Shown here one piece after another: positions 1-7,290 of a stretch of 64,000 nucleotides of DNA (positions are counted from its first letter, which is position 1; the number at the start of each line of letters is the position of its first letter). Below the pieces are notes generated by a model. The model was not told the origin of the DNA. It saw only the letters and a list, made by a program, of their open reading frames with translations, and made no database searches. The stretch comes from Noviluteimonas lactosilytica (GTDB lineage Bacteria > Pseudomonadota > Gammaproteobacteria > Xanthomonadales > Xanthomonadaceae): NCBI RefSeq assembly GCF_020866925.1, contig NZ_JAJGAK010000001.1, positions 124,001 through 188,000 on the forward strand. The letters are read 5' to 3'. Made by a program: the position numbers and the translations under genes.

Positions 1-295
1 TGATCACGTAGTCGGCCGGTTGCCCGGGCGCGGCGAAGTTCAGCGGGATCAGCGCCTGTTGCGTCGTCGCGCCGCCCTGGGTGAACAGCACCGCGTAGTC
101 GTCGGGGATCGACAGCAGCTTGCGCAGCGCGGACTCCGCGGCGGCCGCGACTTCCATGAACTCCGGCCCGCGATGGCTGATCTCGACGATCGACGCACCG
201 GCGTCGCGCCATTCCAGCATTTCCGACTGCGCGCGGCGCAGCACCGGTTCGGGGAGCGTGGCGGGACCGGCACTGAAGTTCCAGGCGCGTGGCAT
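1..295 (-). CDS. serC: Phosphoserine aminotransferase, 5' part only
   Basis: The first 98 residues of a PLP enzyme of serine (and pyridoxine) synthesis, converting 3-phosphohydroxypyruvate and glutamate to phosphoserine and 2-oxoglutarate in the cytoplasm. The N-terminus reads [19 protein letters not shown], followed by [11 protein letters not shown] and [18 protein letters not shown], all hallmarks of SerC; the last binds the PLP phosphate. The gene runs off the left edge, so the catalytic lysine is not in view. ATG at 295 is the start that keeps the usual NFSAGPA motif near the N-terminus. It is divergent from msrP. The identification is strong; only completeness is unknown. Confidence 0.93.
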   Translation of the reverse strand, partial: MPRAWNFSAGPATLPEPVLRRAQSEMLEWRDAGASIVEISHRGPEFMEVAAAAESALRKLLSIPDDYAVLFTQGGATTQQALIPLNFAAPGQPADYVI

Positions 296-425
296 CGTGT
301 ATGGATCGCTAACGTGGGGTGGTCCCGCAGTATGCAATACCGAAATTAGTGCCGACACTCGGCCATCGCATCCGCTCGACGCTTTCAGGCGTAACTGTCG
401 GACAGTCGAGGAGAACACCACCACC

Positions 426-1397
426 ATGTCCCTGCGCGACGCCCTCCGGATTCCCCTGCGCGAAGTCACCGACGAAGCGGTGTACGCCGATCGCCGCCGC
501 TTGCTCGCCGCCCTCGCCGCCTCGCCGGCGCTCACGCTCGCCGGTTGCACCGAAGCCGCGCCACCGCCGCCGCCCGCGAAGACCGTCATCACCCCCGAAC
601 AGGCGAAGGCGGGCTTCCGCACGGACGAGGAACTCACCCGTTACGAAGACGTCACGAGCTACAACAACTTCTACGAGTTCGGCAGCGGCAAGGCCGACCC
701 GTCGCGGGCGCGCAAGACGCTGCGGACGAGTCCGTGGCACGTGCTCGTCGGCGGCGAATGCGCGAAGCCCGGCCGGTTGTCGCTCGACGATCTGCTGAAG
801 GGCATCAAGCCCGAGGAACGCATCTACCGCCTGCGCTGCGTGGAAGGCTGGTCGATGGTGATCCCGTGGCTCGGCGTGCCGCTGTCCTCCGTGCTCAAGC
901 GCTTCGAGCCGACGTCGAAGGCGAAGTACGTCGCCTTCGTCTCGCTCGGCGATCCGGCGCAGATGCCGGGCATCCGCGTGCCGATCCTCGATTGGCCGTA
1001 TCGCGAAGGCCTGCGCATCGACGAGGCCATGCATCCCCTCGCCTTCCTCGCGACCGGCCTGTACGGCAAGCCGCTGCCGCAGCAGAACGGCGCGCCGCTG
1101 CGGCTGCTCGTGCCGTGGAAGTACGGCTTCAAGGGCATCAAGTCGATCGTGCGCATCGAGTTCGTCGAGAAGATGCCGGAGACCGCGTGGCACGCTTCGC
1201 AGCCGGAGGAATACGGGTTCTTCTCCAACGTCAATCCGGATGTCGACCATCCGCGCTGGAGCCAGGCGAGCGAACGCCGCATCTCCGGCACCGCGAGCAA
1301 GCTGTTCGCCGACCGCATCCCGACGCGGCCGTTCAACGGCTACGGGCCGCAGGTCGCGTCGCTCTACGCGGGCATGGATCTGCGCAAGTGGTTCTGA
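426..1397 (+). CDS. msrP: Protein-methionine-sulfoxide reductase catalytic subunit MsrP
   Basis: Molybdopterin oxidoreductase of 323 residues that repairs oxidised methionines in periplasmic proteins. A Tat-like leader with [20 protein letters not shown] lies at residues 20-40, so export as a folded molybdoprotein is expected. The sulfite-oxidase-like fold is shown by [16 protein letters not shown], which holds the Mo-ligating cysteine, and by [12 protein letters not shown] and the C-terminal ending DLRKWF. ATG at 426 follows a short leader and gives the usual MsrP length; a longer in-frame reading upstream overlaps the serC promoter area and was discarded. It overlaps or abuts msrQ, its membrane partner, so the two are one operon. 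Confidence 0.95.
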   Translation: MSLRDALRIPLREVTDEAVYADRRRLLAALAASPALTLAGCTEAAPPPPPAKTVITPEQAKAGFRTDEELTRYEDVTSYNNFYEFGSGKADPSRARKTLRTSPWHVLVGGECAKPGRLSLDDLLKGIKPEERIYRLRCVEGWSMVIPWLGVPLSSVLKRFEPTSKAKYVAFVSLGDPAQMPGIRVPILDWPYREGLRIDEAMHPLAFLATGLYGKPLPQQNGAPLRLLVPWKYGFKGIKSIVRIEFVEKMPETAWHASQPEEYGFFSNVNPDVDHPRWSQASERRISGTASKLFADRIPTRPFNGYGPQVASLYAGMDLRKWF

Positions 1398-1402
1398 ACC
1401 GC

Positions 1403-2044
1403 GTGGCCATCGCCAAGGGGATCGTGCATGCGCTCGCACTCGTCCCCGCCGCCTGGATCGGCTGGAAGATCCGCGAAGTCGCGCAGACCGGCAGCGGCCT
1501 CGGCGCGGATCCGGTCGCGGAGATCGAACACTTCCTCGGCCTGTGGGCGCTGCGCTTTTTGATGATCGCGCTGGCGATCACGCCGCTGCGGCAACTCACC
1601 GGGCAATCGGTGCTGGTGCGTTTCCGGCGCATGCTCGGGTTGTATGCGTTCTTTTACGCGTGCCTGCACTTCTCGGCGTTCCTCGTGCTCGACCTGCGCG
1701 GCTACTGGACGCAGATCTTCGAGGAGATCGTGAAGCGGCCCTACATCACCGTCGGCTTCGCGGCGTGGCTGCTGCTGGTGCCGCTCGCGATCACGTCGAC
1801 GAAGGGCTGGATCAAGCGCCTGGGCCGCAACTGGGTGCGCCTTCACAAGCTCGTCTATGCGGTCGGCGTGCTCGCCGTGCTGCATTTCTGGTGGCTGGTG
1901 AAGTCCGACATCCGCGAGCCCGCGCTGTATGCGGGGATCCTCGCGGTGTTGCTCGGGTGGCGACTGTGGAAGTACGTCGCCGGGCGGCGGCGCAACGCGG
2001 CGCTCGCGGTCAGCCCGGCGAACCGAACAGCAGGATCGCGCTGA
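1403..2044 (+). CDS. msrQ: Heme-binding membrane subunit MsrQ
   Basis: Integral membrane b-type cytochrome of about 213 residues that passes quinone-derived electrons to MsrP. Several membrane segments are visible, for example FLMIALAITPL, FFYACLHFSAFLVLDL and AWLLLVPLAITS, with the conserved heme histidines in ACLHF, RLHKLVYAV and VLHFWWLV. The start is uncertain: GTG at 1403 and GTG at 1388 are both in frame and no ATG fits. With 1388 the gene would overlap msrP by 10 bases, which suits translational coupling. Its 3' end overlaps the convergent FHA gene by 35 bases. Confidence 0.92.
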   Translation: MAIAKGIVHALALVPAAWIGWKIREVAQTGSGLGADPVAEIEHFLGLWALRFLMIALAITPLRQLTGQSVLVRFRRMLGLYAFFYACLHFSAFLVLDLRGYWTQIFEEIVKRPYITVGFAAWLLLVPLAITSTKGWIKRLGRNWVRLHKLVYAVGVLAVLHFWWLVKSDIREPALYAGILAVLLGWRLWKYVAGRRRNAALAVSPANRTAGSR

Positions 2045-2843
2045 GCGCGGCCGCCAGCAGCAACGCGGCGAACAGCAGCCACGGCAGGCGGCGCGTCGCG
2101 TTGCGGCGGATGTTCGGCGCGCGGATCGGGGCGTCGGAGTGTTCGAGGTCGATGTCGTCGGGCAAGGCCGGCGCCATCGCATCGTGCAGGACGTTCGGGC
2201 GCCCGGGCGATTCGACGACGAAGCGATGGTGCGCGTCGAACACGATCTGGTCGCCCGTGCGCAGCACCGCGTCGCGCGCGGCCTCGCCGTTGACCTGGCT
2301 CGGCTCGGCGTCGGCCATGCCGCGCATCACCACGAGGCCTTGCTGCACGTCGATGCGCGCGTGGCGTTCGGGGAAGGCGGGATCGTCGATGCGGATGTCG
2401 CATTCCAGCCCGCGACCGACCAGGCGCGGGCGATCGAGCGTGAAGCCGCGTCCGTGGTACTGGCCGCCGACGCCGCGCAGCAACACGCGCGCATCGCCGC
2501 CTTCGCCGCCGGGTGCGGGCAACGTGTCGGGTTCGCGCTGCGCGCCGAGCAGCAACAGTTCGCGGCCGTCGATGTAGATCGCATCGCCGATGCGCAACAT
2601 CGCCATGTGCTTCACCGGGCGCCCGTTGACGTGCACGGTGCGCACGTTCTCGCCGAGTTTCAGCCACGTGCCGCGGCGATCGATGCACAACTGCGCGAGC
2701 ATGCGCGCGCCGTCGGACACGGGCGCGAGCGCGCCATCGGCGTTGCGGCCGATGCCGTGCAGGCCCGGACCGACCGCAACGTCGGCCTGGTTCGAGTCGG
2801 GAAAGCGCAATCTGAGGGTATCCACCGCGAAGAAATCTAGCAT
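2010..2843 (-). CDS. FHA-domain protein with C-terminal membrane anchor
   Basis: Protein of 277 residues with two forkhead-associated-like segments, phosphothreonine-binding modules. The first is degenerate (residues about 1-100, with VHVNGRPVKHMAMLRIGD), the second better conserved (about 130-215, LVGRGLECDIRIDD, PFPERHARI-type serine/histidine loop, VNGEAARDAVLRTGD). A basic linker and a hydrophobic helix (LPWLLFAALLLAAALSAILL) end the protein, so the FHA domains probably face the cytoplasm from a membrane anchor. No kinase or phosphatase gene is adjacent. The gene is convergent with msrQ. The role is unknown; scaffold for a Ser/Thr-phosphorylated partner is only an inference. Confidence 0.85.
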   Translation of the reverse strand: MLDFFAVDTLRLRFPDSNQADVAVGPGLHGIGRNADGALAPVSDGARMLAQLCIDRRGTWLKLGENVRTVHVNGRPVKHMAMLRIGDAIYIDGRELLLLGAQREPDTLPAPGGEGGDARVLLRGVGGQYHGRGFTLDRPRLVGRGLECDIRIDDPAFPERHARIDVQQGLVVMRGMADAEPSQVNGEAARDAVLRTGDQIVFDAHHRFVVESPGRPNVLHDAMAPALPDDIDLEHSDAPIRAPNIRRNATRRLPWLLFAALLLAAALSAILLFGSPG

Positions 2844-2891
2844 GCGGCCGCGTTAGCATTGCGCCTTGTCTTCCATTCGAGCCTCTCGCCC

Positions 2892-3167
2892 ATGTCCCGC
2901 ATCGACATCCACCACCCGCATTCCCTGACCGCGGCCAAGGCGCGCACGGCGGTGCAGGAGGTCGCAGACAAGCTGGACGCCCGCTTCGGCATGCAGAGCC
3001 GATGGGAAGGCGACACGCTGCATTTCACGCGCTCGGGCGTCGACGGCCACATCGCGCTTGCGCCGAACGAACTGCATGTCACCGCGCAGCTCGGGTTCCT
3101 GTTGTCGGCGATGAAGGGGTCGATCGAACAGGAAATCCGGCGCGTGCTGTCCGAACGCTTCGGCTGA
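2892..3167 (+). CDS. Polyhydroxyalkanoic acid system family protein
   Basis: Small protein of 91 residues starting MSRIDIHHPHSLTAAKARTA and ending GSIEQEIRRVLSERFG, which matches the PHA_gran_rgn family found beside polyester granule genes. The core WEGDTLHFTRSGVDGHIAL and a hydrophobic turn before KGSIEQEI are typical. Members are thought to act at the PHA granule or in granule regulation, but their biochemistry is poorly known. A phasin gene lies 2.3 kb downstream, which supports a storage-polymer role, though no PHA synthase is in the window. ATG at 2892 gives the standard length. Confidence 0.85.
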   Translation: MSRIDIHHPHSLTAAKARTAVQEVADKLDARFGMQSRWEGDTLHFTRSGVDGHIALAPNELHVTAQLGFLLSAMKGSIEQEIRRVLSERFG

Positions 3168-3175
3168 TCGGCTCG

Positions 3176-3892
3176 CTAGACGCCGAAGGGATCCGGCGCG
3201 TCGGCGACCAGGCGCGCGGCCACTTCGCGTTCGACGCGCTGGATCTCCGCGAGGAACGCCTCGACGTCGCCCAACTGCTTGAACGCCGCGACCCCGCGCT
3301 CGAGGAACCCCTGCAACTCCGCCAGCCCCGCCGCGTGCGCGGGCCCGCGCGACATGCGCAGCAATGCCGTGATCCCGGGCAGGCGCAACGCGCCGCCGAG
3401 GCCGTGGCCGACGTCGTGGATCAGCGCGATCTGGCGTTCGCGCAACAACGGTTTGCCCACGAGGCGATAGGCCTCCCCGTAGCGCGCGGCATCCAGCTTG
3501 CGCCCGTTCGGCGACAGTTGGCCGAGCGCTTCGGCCATGCGCAGGTCGAGCGCATGCGTTAGCGCGCCGAGCGCGATCCCGTCGGCGACCGTCGACAGCA
3601 ACGACGACGGCAGCAGGCGTTGCATCGTCGGCAGCACGCGCGCGATGTCGGCGTCGCGCTGGCTGAAGTCGCGATCACCGTACACGTCGGTGAGGAAGAA
3701 GCGCGCCGCCGCCGCACGCCGCGGGTCGTCGAGGAAGCGCTTGAAGCTGCGCTCCAGCCGCGCCGTCTGCCACCGCCGCAGTTCCGGCAACCAGCGCAGC
3801 CCGTTGCGGGGTTCGCGCACGGGGTCCTGCAAGGCCTGGTGGCAGGCCAGCCGGCGTTGCAGGCGATGGACGACGTCGGCGTGGCGCGACAT
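3176..3892 (-). CDS. Conserved hypothetical protein (FFL-type, Xanthomonadales)
   Basis: Helical soluble protein of 238 residues. The central part reads RFFLTDVYGDRDFSQRDADI, a signature of an uncharacterised proteobacterial family. No catalytic motif, membrane segment or leader is visible. MSRHADVV at 3892 is taken as the start; MLPP at 3904 is an alternative, and a longer reading runs into a palindromic repeat and is an artefact. It is convergent with the PHA-granule gene, ending 8 bases after it. No function can be assigned. Confidence 0.75.
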   Translation of the reverse strand: MSRHADVVHRLQRRLACHQALQDPVREPRNGLRWLPELRRWQTARLERSFKRFLDDPRRAAAARFFLTDVYGDRDFSQRDADIARVLPTMQRLLPSSLLSTVADGIALGALTHALDLRMAEALGQLSPNGRKLDAARYGEAYRLVGKPLLRERQIALIHDVGHGLGGALRLPGITALLRMSRGPAHAAGLAELQGFLERGVAAFKQLGDVEAFLAEIQRVEREVAARLVADAPDPFGV

Positions 3893-3904
3893 GGGGGGAA
3901 GCAT

Positions 3905-4046
3905 AAGAGCGGGAAACGGGAAACGAAAAGCGGGAAACGGGAGGCAGGCCAACGCTTCGGCCGATGGACTTTCGGCCGAGGTGGGGCCCTCTCTCCCGCT
4001 CTTTGTTTCCCGTTTCCCGCTCCTTGTTTCCCGTTTCCCGCTCTTC
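3905..4046. repeat. GGGAAACGGG palindromic repeat, copy 1
   Basis: The left side carries tandem GGGAAACGGGAAACG units and the right side the reverse complement, TTTCCCGTTTCCCGC units. An inner GC-rich stem around CTTCGGCCGA lies between. The whole block can fold as one long hairpin between the divergent genes at 3892 and 4072. A second copy is at 10317-10443. It resembles repeat families known to be scattered in Xanthomonadaceae genomes. Confidence 0.85.
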
Positions 4047-4071
4047 ATGCCCTCCCGCTAAACTCGCCGCG

Positions 4072-5301
4072 ATGCTCTCCCTCCACACCGCCCGCCAACG
4101 CCCGACCCCCTCCACCCCCCGCATCGGCCTGGCGGTCGCCGGCGGCGGCCCCATCGGCGGCATGTACGAACTCGGCGCCCTGCGCGCGCTCGACGAGGCG
4201 ATCGACGGGCTCGACCTGACCCGCCTGGATTCGTACGTCGGCGTGAGCTCCGGCGCCTTCCTCGCCGCGGGCCTGGCCAACCGCATGGACACGGCGGAGA
4301 TGTGCCGCATCTTCATCACCGGCGACAGCGACGACGTCCAGTTCCGCCCGGAGACGTTCCTGCGCCCCGCGTTCTTCGAGTACATGCGTCGCGCCGCGGG
4401 TGCGCCGCGCCTGGCGATGGAATGGTGGCGCGACCTGATCTTCAGTCGTGGCGATTCGCGCTGGTCCGATGCGATCAACCGCTTCGGCGGGCTCGTGCCG
4501 ACGGGCCTGTTCGACAGCACCGAGATCGAACGCTTCCTGCGCGACGTGTTCTCGCGCCGCGGCCGCAGCAACGACTTCCGCGAACTCGCCGCGCCGCTGT
4601 ACGTGGTCGCGGTCGAACTTGACAGCGGCAAGGTCGTGCGCTTCGGCGGCGAAGGTTGGGACGACGTGCCGATCTCGCGCGCCGTGCAGGCCAGCGCCGC
4701 GTTGCCGGGCCTGTACGCGCCGGTGGAAGTGCGCGGCAAGCATTTCGTCGACGGCGCGCTGCGTCGCACGATGCACGCGTCGTTGCTGCTCGAACGCGGC
4801 GTCGACCTGCTGATCGGCGTCAATCCGCTGGTGCCGTTCGATTCGAGCAACGCGCGCAGCACGCCCGAAGGCATCGACCAGCGCCTGTCGGAAGGCGGCC
4901 TGCCCGTCGTGCTGTCGCAGACGTTCCGCACGCTGCTGCAGTCGCGCATGCAGGTCGGCCTGCAGCGTTACGCGAACACCTATCCGAACATCGACCAGCT
5001 CGTGTTCGAACCCAACAGCGACGACGGCGAATTGTTCTTCACGAACGTCTTCAGCTTCGCCGCGCGCCGCCGCGTGTGCGAACTCGCGTTCCGCAACACG
5101 CTCGACGACCTGCGCAAGCGCGCCGACGACCTGCGCCAGGTGCTCGAAGCGCACGGCCTGTCGCTGCGCGAAGACGTGCTCGCCGATCCCGCGCGCTCGA
5201 TCCTCGACGGCCTGCCGAAGCAGCCGCGCGCGACCGAAACCACCGCGCGCCTGCGCCGCGCACTCGACGAAGTCGACCACTTCATCGCCGCCCGGCGCTA
5301 G
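4072..5301 (+). CDS. Patatin-like phospholipase
   Basis: Serine lipid acyl hydrolase of 409 residues. The oxyanion-hole glycine run AVAGGGPIGGMYELGAL is at residues 21-37, the nucleophile elbow GVSSG at 57-61 (Ser59), and the catalytic aspartate in HFVDGAL at about 228, giving the Ser-Asp dyad of the patatin family. No signal peptide is seen, so it is probably cytoplasmic or membrane-peripheral. The substrate is not known; phospholipid or storage lipid are both possible, and lipid-storage genes lie on either side. ATG at 4072 follows the repeat; longer readings come from the repeat itself. Confidence 0.9.
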   Translation: MLSLHTARQRPTPSTPRIGLAVAGGGPIGGMYELGALRALDEAIDGLDLTRLDSYVGVSSGAFLAAGLANRMDTAEMCRIFITGDSDDVQFRPETFLRPAFFEYMRRAAGAPRLAMEWWRDLIFSRGDSRWSDAINRFGGLVPTGLFDSTEIERFLRDVFSRRGRSNDFRELAAPLYVVAVELDSGKVVRFGGEGWDDVPISRAVQASAALPGLYAPVEVRGKHFVDGALRRTMHASLLLERGVDLLIGVNPLVPFDSSNARSTPEGIDQRLSEGGLPVVLSQTFRTLLQSRMQVGLQRYANTYPNIDQLVFEPNSDDGELFFTNVFSFAARRRVCELAFRNTLDDLRKRADDLRQVLEAHGLSLREDVLADPARSILDGLPKQPRATETTARLRRALDEVDHFIAARR

Positions 5302-5302
5302 G

Positions 5303-5407
5303 AGCAAAAACAGGGGCAAAAACAGGGGTCAGAGCACAATTTCAGAGAGCTGGAAATTGTGCTCTGACCCCTGTTTTTGCTTTGACCCCTGTTTTTGTTT
5401 TTTTGCT
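5303..5407. repeat. GTCAGAGCAC inverted repeat, copy 1
   Basis: A perfect 28-bp inverted repeat: 5316-5343 pairs with 5353-5380 around a 9-base loop, core CAGGGGTCAGAGCACAATTT. Flanking it are partial duplicates of the outer arm (CAAAAACAGGGG left, CCCCTGTTTTTG right). The right side ends in a run of T, so the structure could also terminate transcription from the patatin gene. A sister copy with the same core is at 7226-7282. Confidence 0.9.
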
Positions 5408-5455
5408 CTAGACGGCGGCCCGATTCTCGGAAGCAATCCTCCAAAGGCATCCGCC

Positions 5456-5998
5456 ATGGCCAAGCTGAAGAAGACCGCCGCGAAGAAGTCCTCCGCCCGC
5501 AAGTCGGCCGCCGCCAACGCGGCTGCGCAGGAGCAGGCCGATCGTCTGTCGAAGTCCATCAGCGAGTCGGCGCAGCAGATCTGGCTCGCCGGCGTCGGCG
5601 CCTTCGGGCGTGCGCAGGCCGAGGGCACGCGCCTGTTCGAAGGCCTGGTGAAGGAAGGCCTCAACTTCGAGCAGACCGCGCGCAAGATCGCCGGCAACCG
5701 CGCCGACGTCGTGCGCGACGCCGTCGAAAGCCGCGTGGGCGTTGCGCGTGAACGCGCCGTCGACACGTGGGACAAGCTCGAGAAGGTGTTCGAAGATCGC
5801 GTGCAGCGTGCGCTCGTGAAGCTCGGCGTGCCGGGCCGCGACGACCTCGCCGCGCTCGCCGATCGCGTCGATGCGCTCACGGCTGAGCTTCGCCGCGTCG
5901 GTCCGGCGCGTCGCACCACGACGTCCGCCGCGCCCGCGAAGAAAGCCCCGGCCAAGCACGCACGCAAGAAGGCGACGAAGAAGCAGCCCGTCGCCTGA
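5456..5998 (+). CDS. Phasin family protein (PHA granule-associated)
   Basis: Protein of 180 residues that should coat polyhydroxyalkanoate granules. It has a lysine/alanine-rich N-terminus, the phasin core SAQQIWLAGVGAFGRAQAEG at about residues 37-56, an amphipathic helical and coiled-coil middle, and a basic AKKAPAKHARKKATKK tail like the PhaF/PhaI histone-like tails that can touch DNA. ATG at 5456 is preceded by a short spacer after the palindrome. The nearby PHA_gran_rgn gene (2892) supports the role. A hairpin at 6038-6097 ends the unit. Confidence 0.9.
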   Translation: MAKLKKTAAKKSSARKSAAANAAAQEQADRLSKSISESAQQIWLAGVGAFGRAQAEGTRLFEGLVKEGLNFEQTARKIAGNRADVVRDAVESRVGVARERAVDTWDKLEKVFEDRVQRALVKLGVPGRDDLAALADRVDALTAELRRVGPARRTTTSAAPAKKAPAKHARKKATKKQPVA

Positions 5999-6037
5999 TC
6001 CCGGCTCCACCCGCCGCCCGCGGCGGAACAACTTACG

Positions 6038-6105
6038 GCCCGCCAGTCCCGAGCTCTCCCGTCGCTCCCCTCCCCTGACGGTTTCGGACTGGCGGGCTTC
6101 TTGTT
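6038..6105 (+). terminator. Hairpin terminator after phasin gene
   Basis: A 12-bp perfect stem, GCCCGCCAGTCC at 6038-6049 with GGACTGGCGGGC at 6086-6097, followed by a T-rich stretch TTCTTGTTGTTT. The loop is long (36 bases), so it is a weaker intrinsic terminator than most. Confidence 0.6.
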
Positions 6106-6182
6106 GTTTGCCGTCCGTTGCACAAGCGGGCATGGGGGCTGGCGTATAGTCGCGGTCCCGATTCGGCCGGCAAAGACCCTGC

Positions 6183-7220
6183 ATGTTCGACGTGCGTTCG
6201 ATTTTGGTGGCCCTGCTCGTCGCTGCCGTGCTCGGAACGCTCGGCACGCTGTATTTCTGGACGATCCGCCGCCGCCAGGACGAAGCGCTCAACGGCGTGC
6301 GCGCGCTGTCGGCGATGCGCTGGCGCGAGTTCTCGCACTTCATCCTCGATGCGATGCGCCATCGCGGATACGACGTGCTCACCGCCGACGACGACGCCGA
6401 CCGCGGCCAGCAAACCGAATTCCTCCTGTCGCGCAACGGCGAACGCGCGTTGCTCGGCGCCAAGCATGGTTCGGCGTATCGCCTGACCAGGCAGACGGTG
6501 GGCGAGTTCGTCGCGGCGATGAAGTTCCAGGGCGCACGCAGCGGCGTACTCGTCACGCCGGGCTCGATCGATCCCGACGCACGCAAGCACGCCGAGGAAG
6601 CGCGCGTCGAACTCATCGACGGCAACGCGTTGTGGCCCGAGGTCGCGCCGCTGCTCCCGCAGAGCCTGGGCGAGGACGTGCGCCGCGACGCTGCGCAGAA
6701 AGCGAAACGCCACGTGGGCATCGCGTGGTTCGGCGCGCTGGTCGTCGGGTTGATCGTCGGCTGGTTCGCGGCGGGCGAAGCGCCGCCGCCGCAAGCCGAT
6801 TTGAGCGTGCTGAAGCCGAAAGCGACACAGGCCGTTGCGGCGCCTGCGATTGCTGGCCCATCCACCGCTGGTGCATCGCCTGCTGCTGCATCGCCGGCGA
6901 CCGTCGCGGGCGCGACTGCCGCGAAGCCGCAGGTCGCGAACCCCGCGACCACCCTCGTCATCCCGATCACGCCGGAAGAAGAAGACCTGCAACGCGCCGA
7001 AGTCGTGCGCCGCGTCGCCTCGCTGACCGGCATCTATCGCGCGGTGTGGTCGACGAAGTCCACGCTGCTGGTGCAGGTCGACGAAACCTCGACGCAACGC
7101 TTCGACGAGATCTGCACGGTACTGATGCGGTACGACACGTTGCGCACGGCGCGCGTGCATTTGCAGCCGCCGGAGAACAGCGAGCAGATGTCGCGCTTCA
7201 AGCAGTGCGCAACCTACTAA
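6183..7220 (+). CDS. Membrane protein with Mrr-like restriction endonuclease domain
   Basis: Protein of 345 residues with an N-terminal membrane helix (residues 6-26, ILVALLVAAVLGTLGTLYFW), a PD-(D/E)xK-type domain at about 45-150 that begins MRWREFSHFILDAMRHRGYDV, a second membrane helix near 182-198, an Ala/Pro-rich linker and a C-terminal domain. The nuclease core keeps DADRGQQTEF and a lysine in LLGAKHG, but the usual (Q/E)xK reads GAK, so catalysis may be lost. Similar proteins are annotated as restriction endonuclease-like in Xanthomonadaceae, but a membrane-linked housekeeping role is as likely. ATG at 6183; it is bounded by a palindrome at its 3' end. Confidence 0.75.
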   Translation: MFDVRSILVALLVAAVLGTLGTLYFWTIRRRQDEALNGVRALSAMRWREFSHFILDAMRHRGYDVLTADDDADRGQQTEFLLSRNGERALLGAKHGSAYRLTRQTVGEFVAAMKFQGARSGVLVTPGSIDPDARKHAEEARVELIDGNALWPEVAPLLPQSLGEDVRRDAAQKAKRHVGIAWFGALVVGLIVGWFAAGEAPPPQADLSVLKPKATQAVAAPAIAGPSTAGASPAAASPATVAGATAAKPQVANPATTLVIPITPEEEDLQRAEVVRRVASLTGIYRAVWSTKSTLLVQVDETSTQRFDEICTVLMRYDTLRTARVHLQPPENSEQMSRFKQCATY

Positions 7221-7225
7221 TGAAA

Positions 7226-7282
7226 AAAAAGGGGGTCAGAGCACTATTTCGCTTGGCGAAATAGTGCTCTGACCCCCTTTTT
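7226..7282. repeat. GTCAGAGCAC inverted repeat, copy 2
   Basis: A near-perfect 27-bp inverted repeat, 7226-7252 with 7256-7282 and a 3-base loop. The core GGGGTCAGAGCACTATTTCG matches copy 1 at 5316-5380 except for the loop-proximal bases. It lies between convergent genes (6183-7220 and 7291-9282) and has A/T runs on both ends, so it can serve as a bidirectional terminator. Confidence 0.9.
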
Positions 7283-7290
7283 GCTCCTGC

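Noticed and set aside
309-1439. Long open frame on the minus strand opposite msrP
   Set aside because: Arginine/alanine-rich translation with no family features, mirror of a GC-rich real gene; msrP on the plus strand is certain.
6118-6150. TTGCAC/TATAGT as promoter of the Mrr-like gene
   Set aside because: The spacer is 21 bases, too long for a confident sigma-70 promoter.
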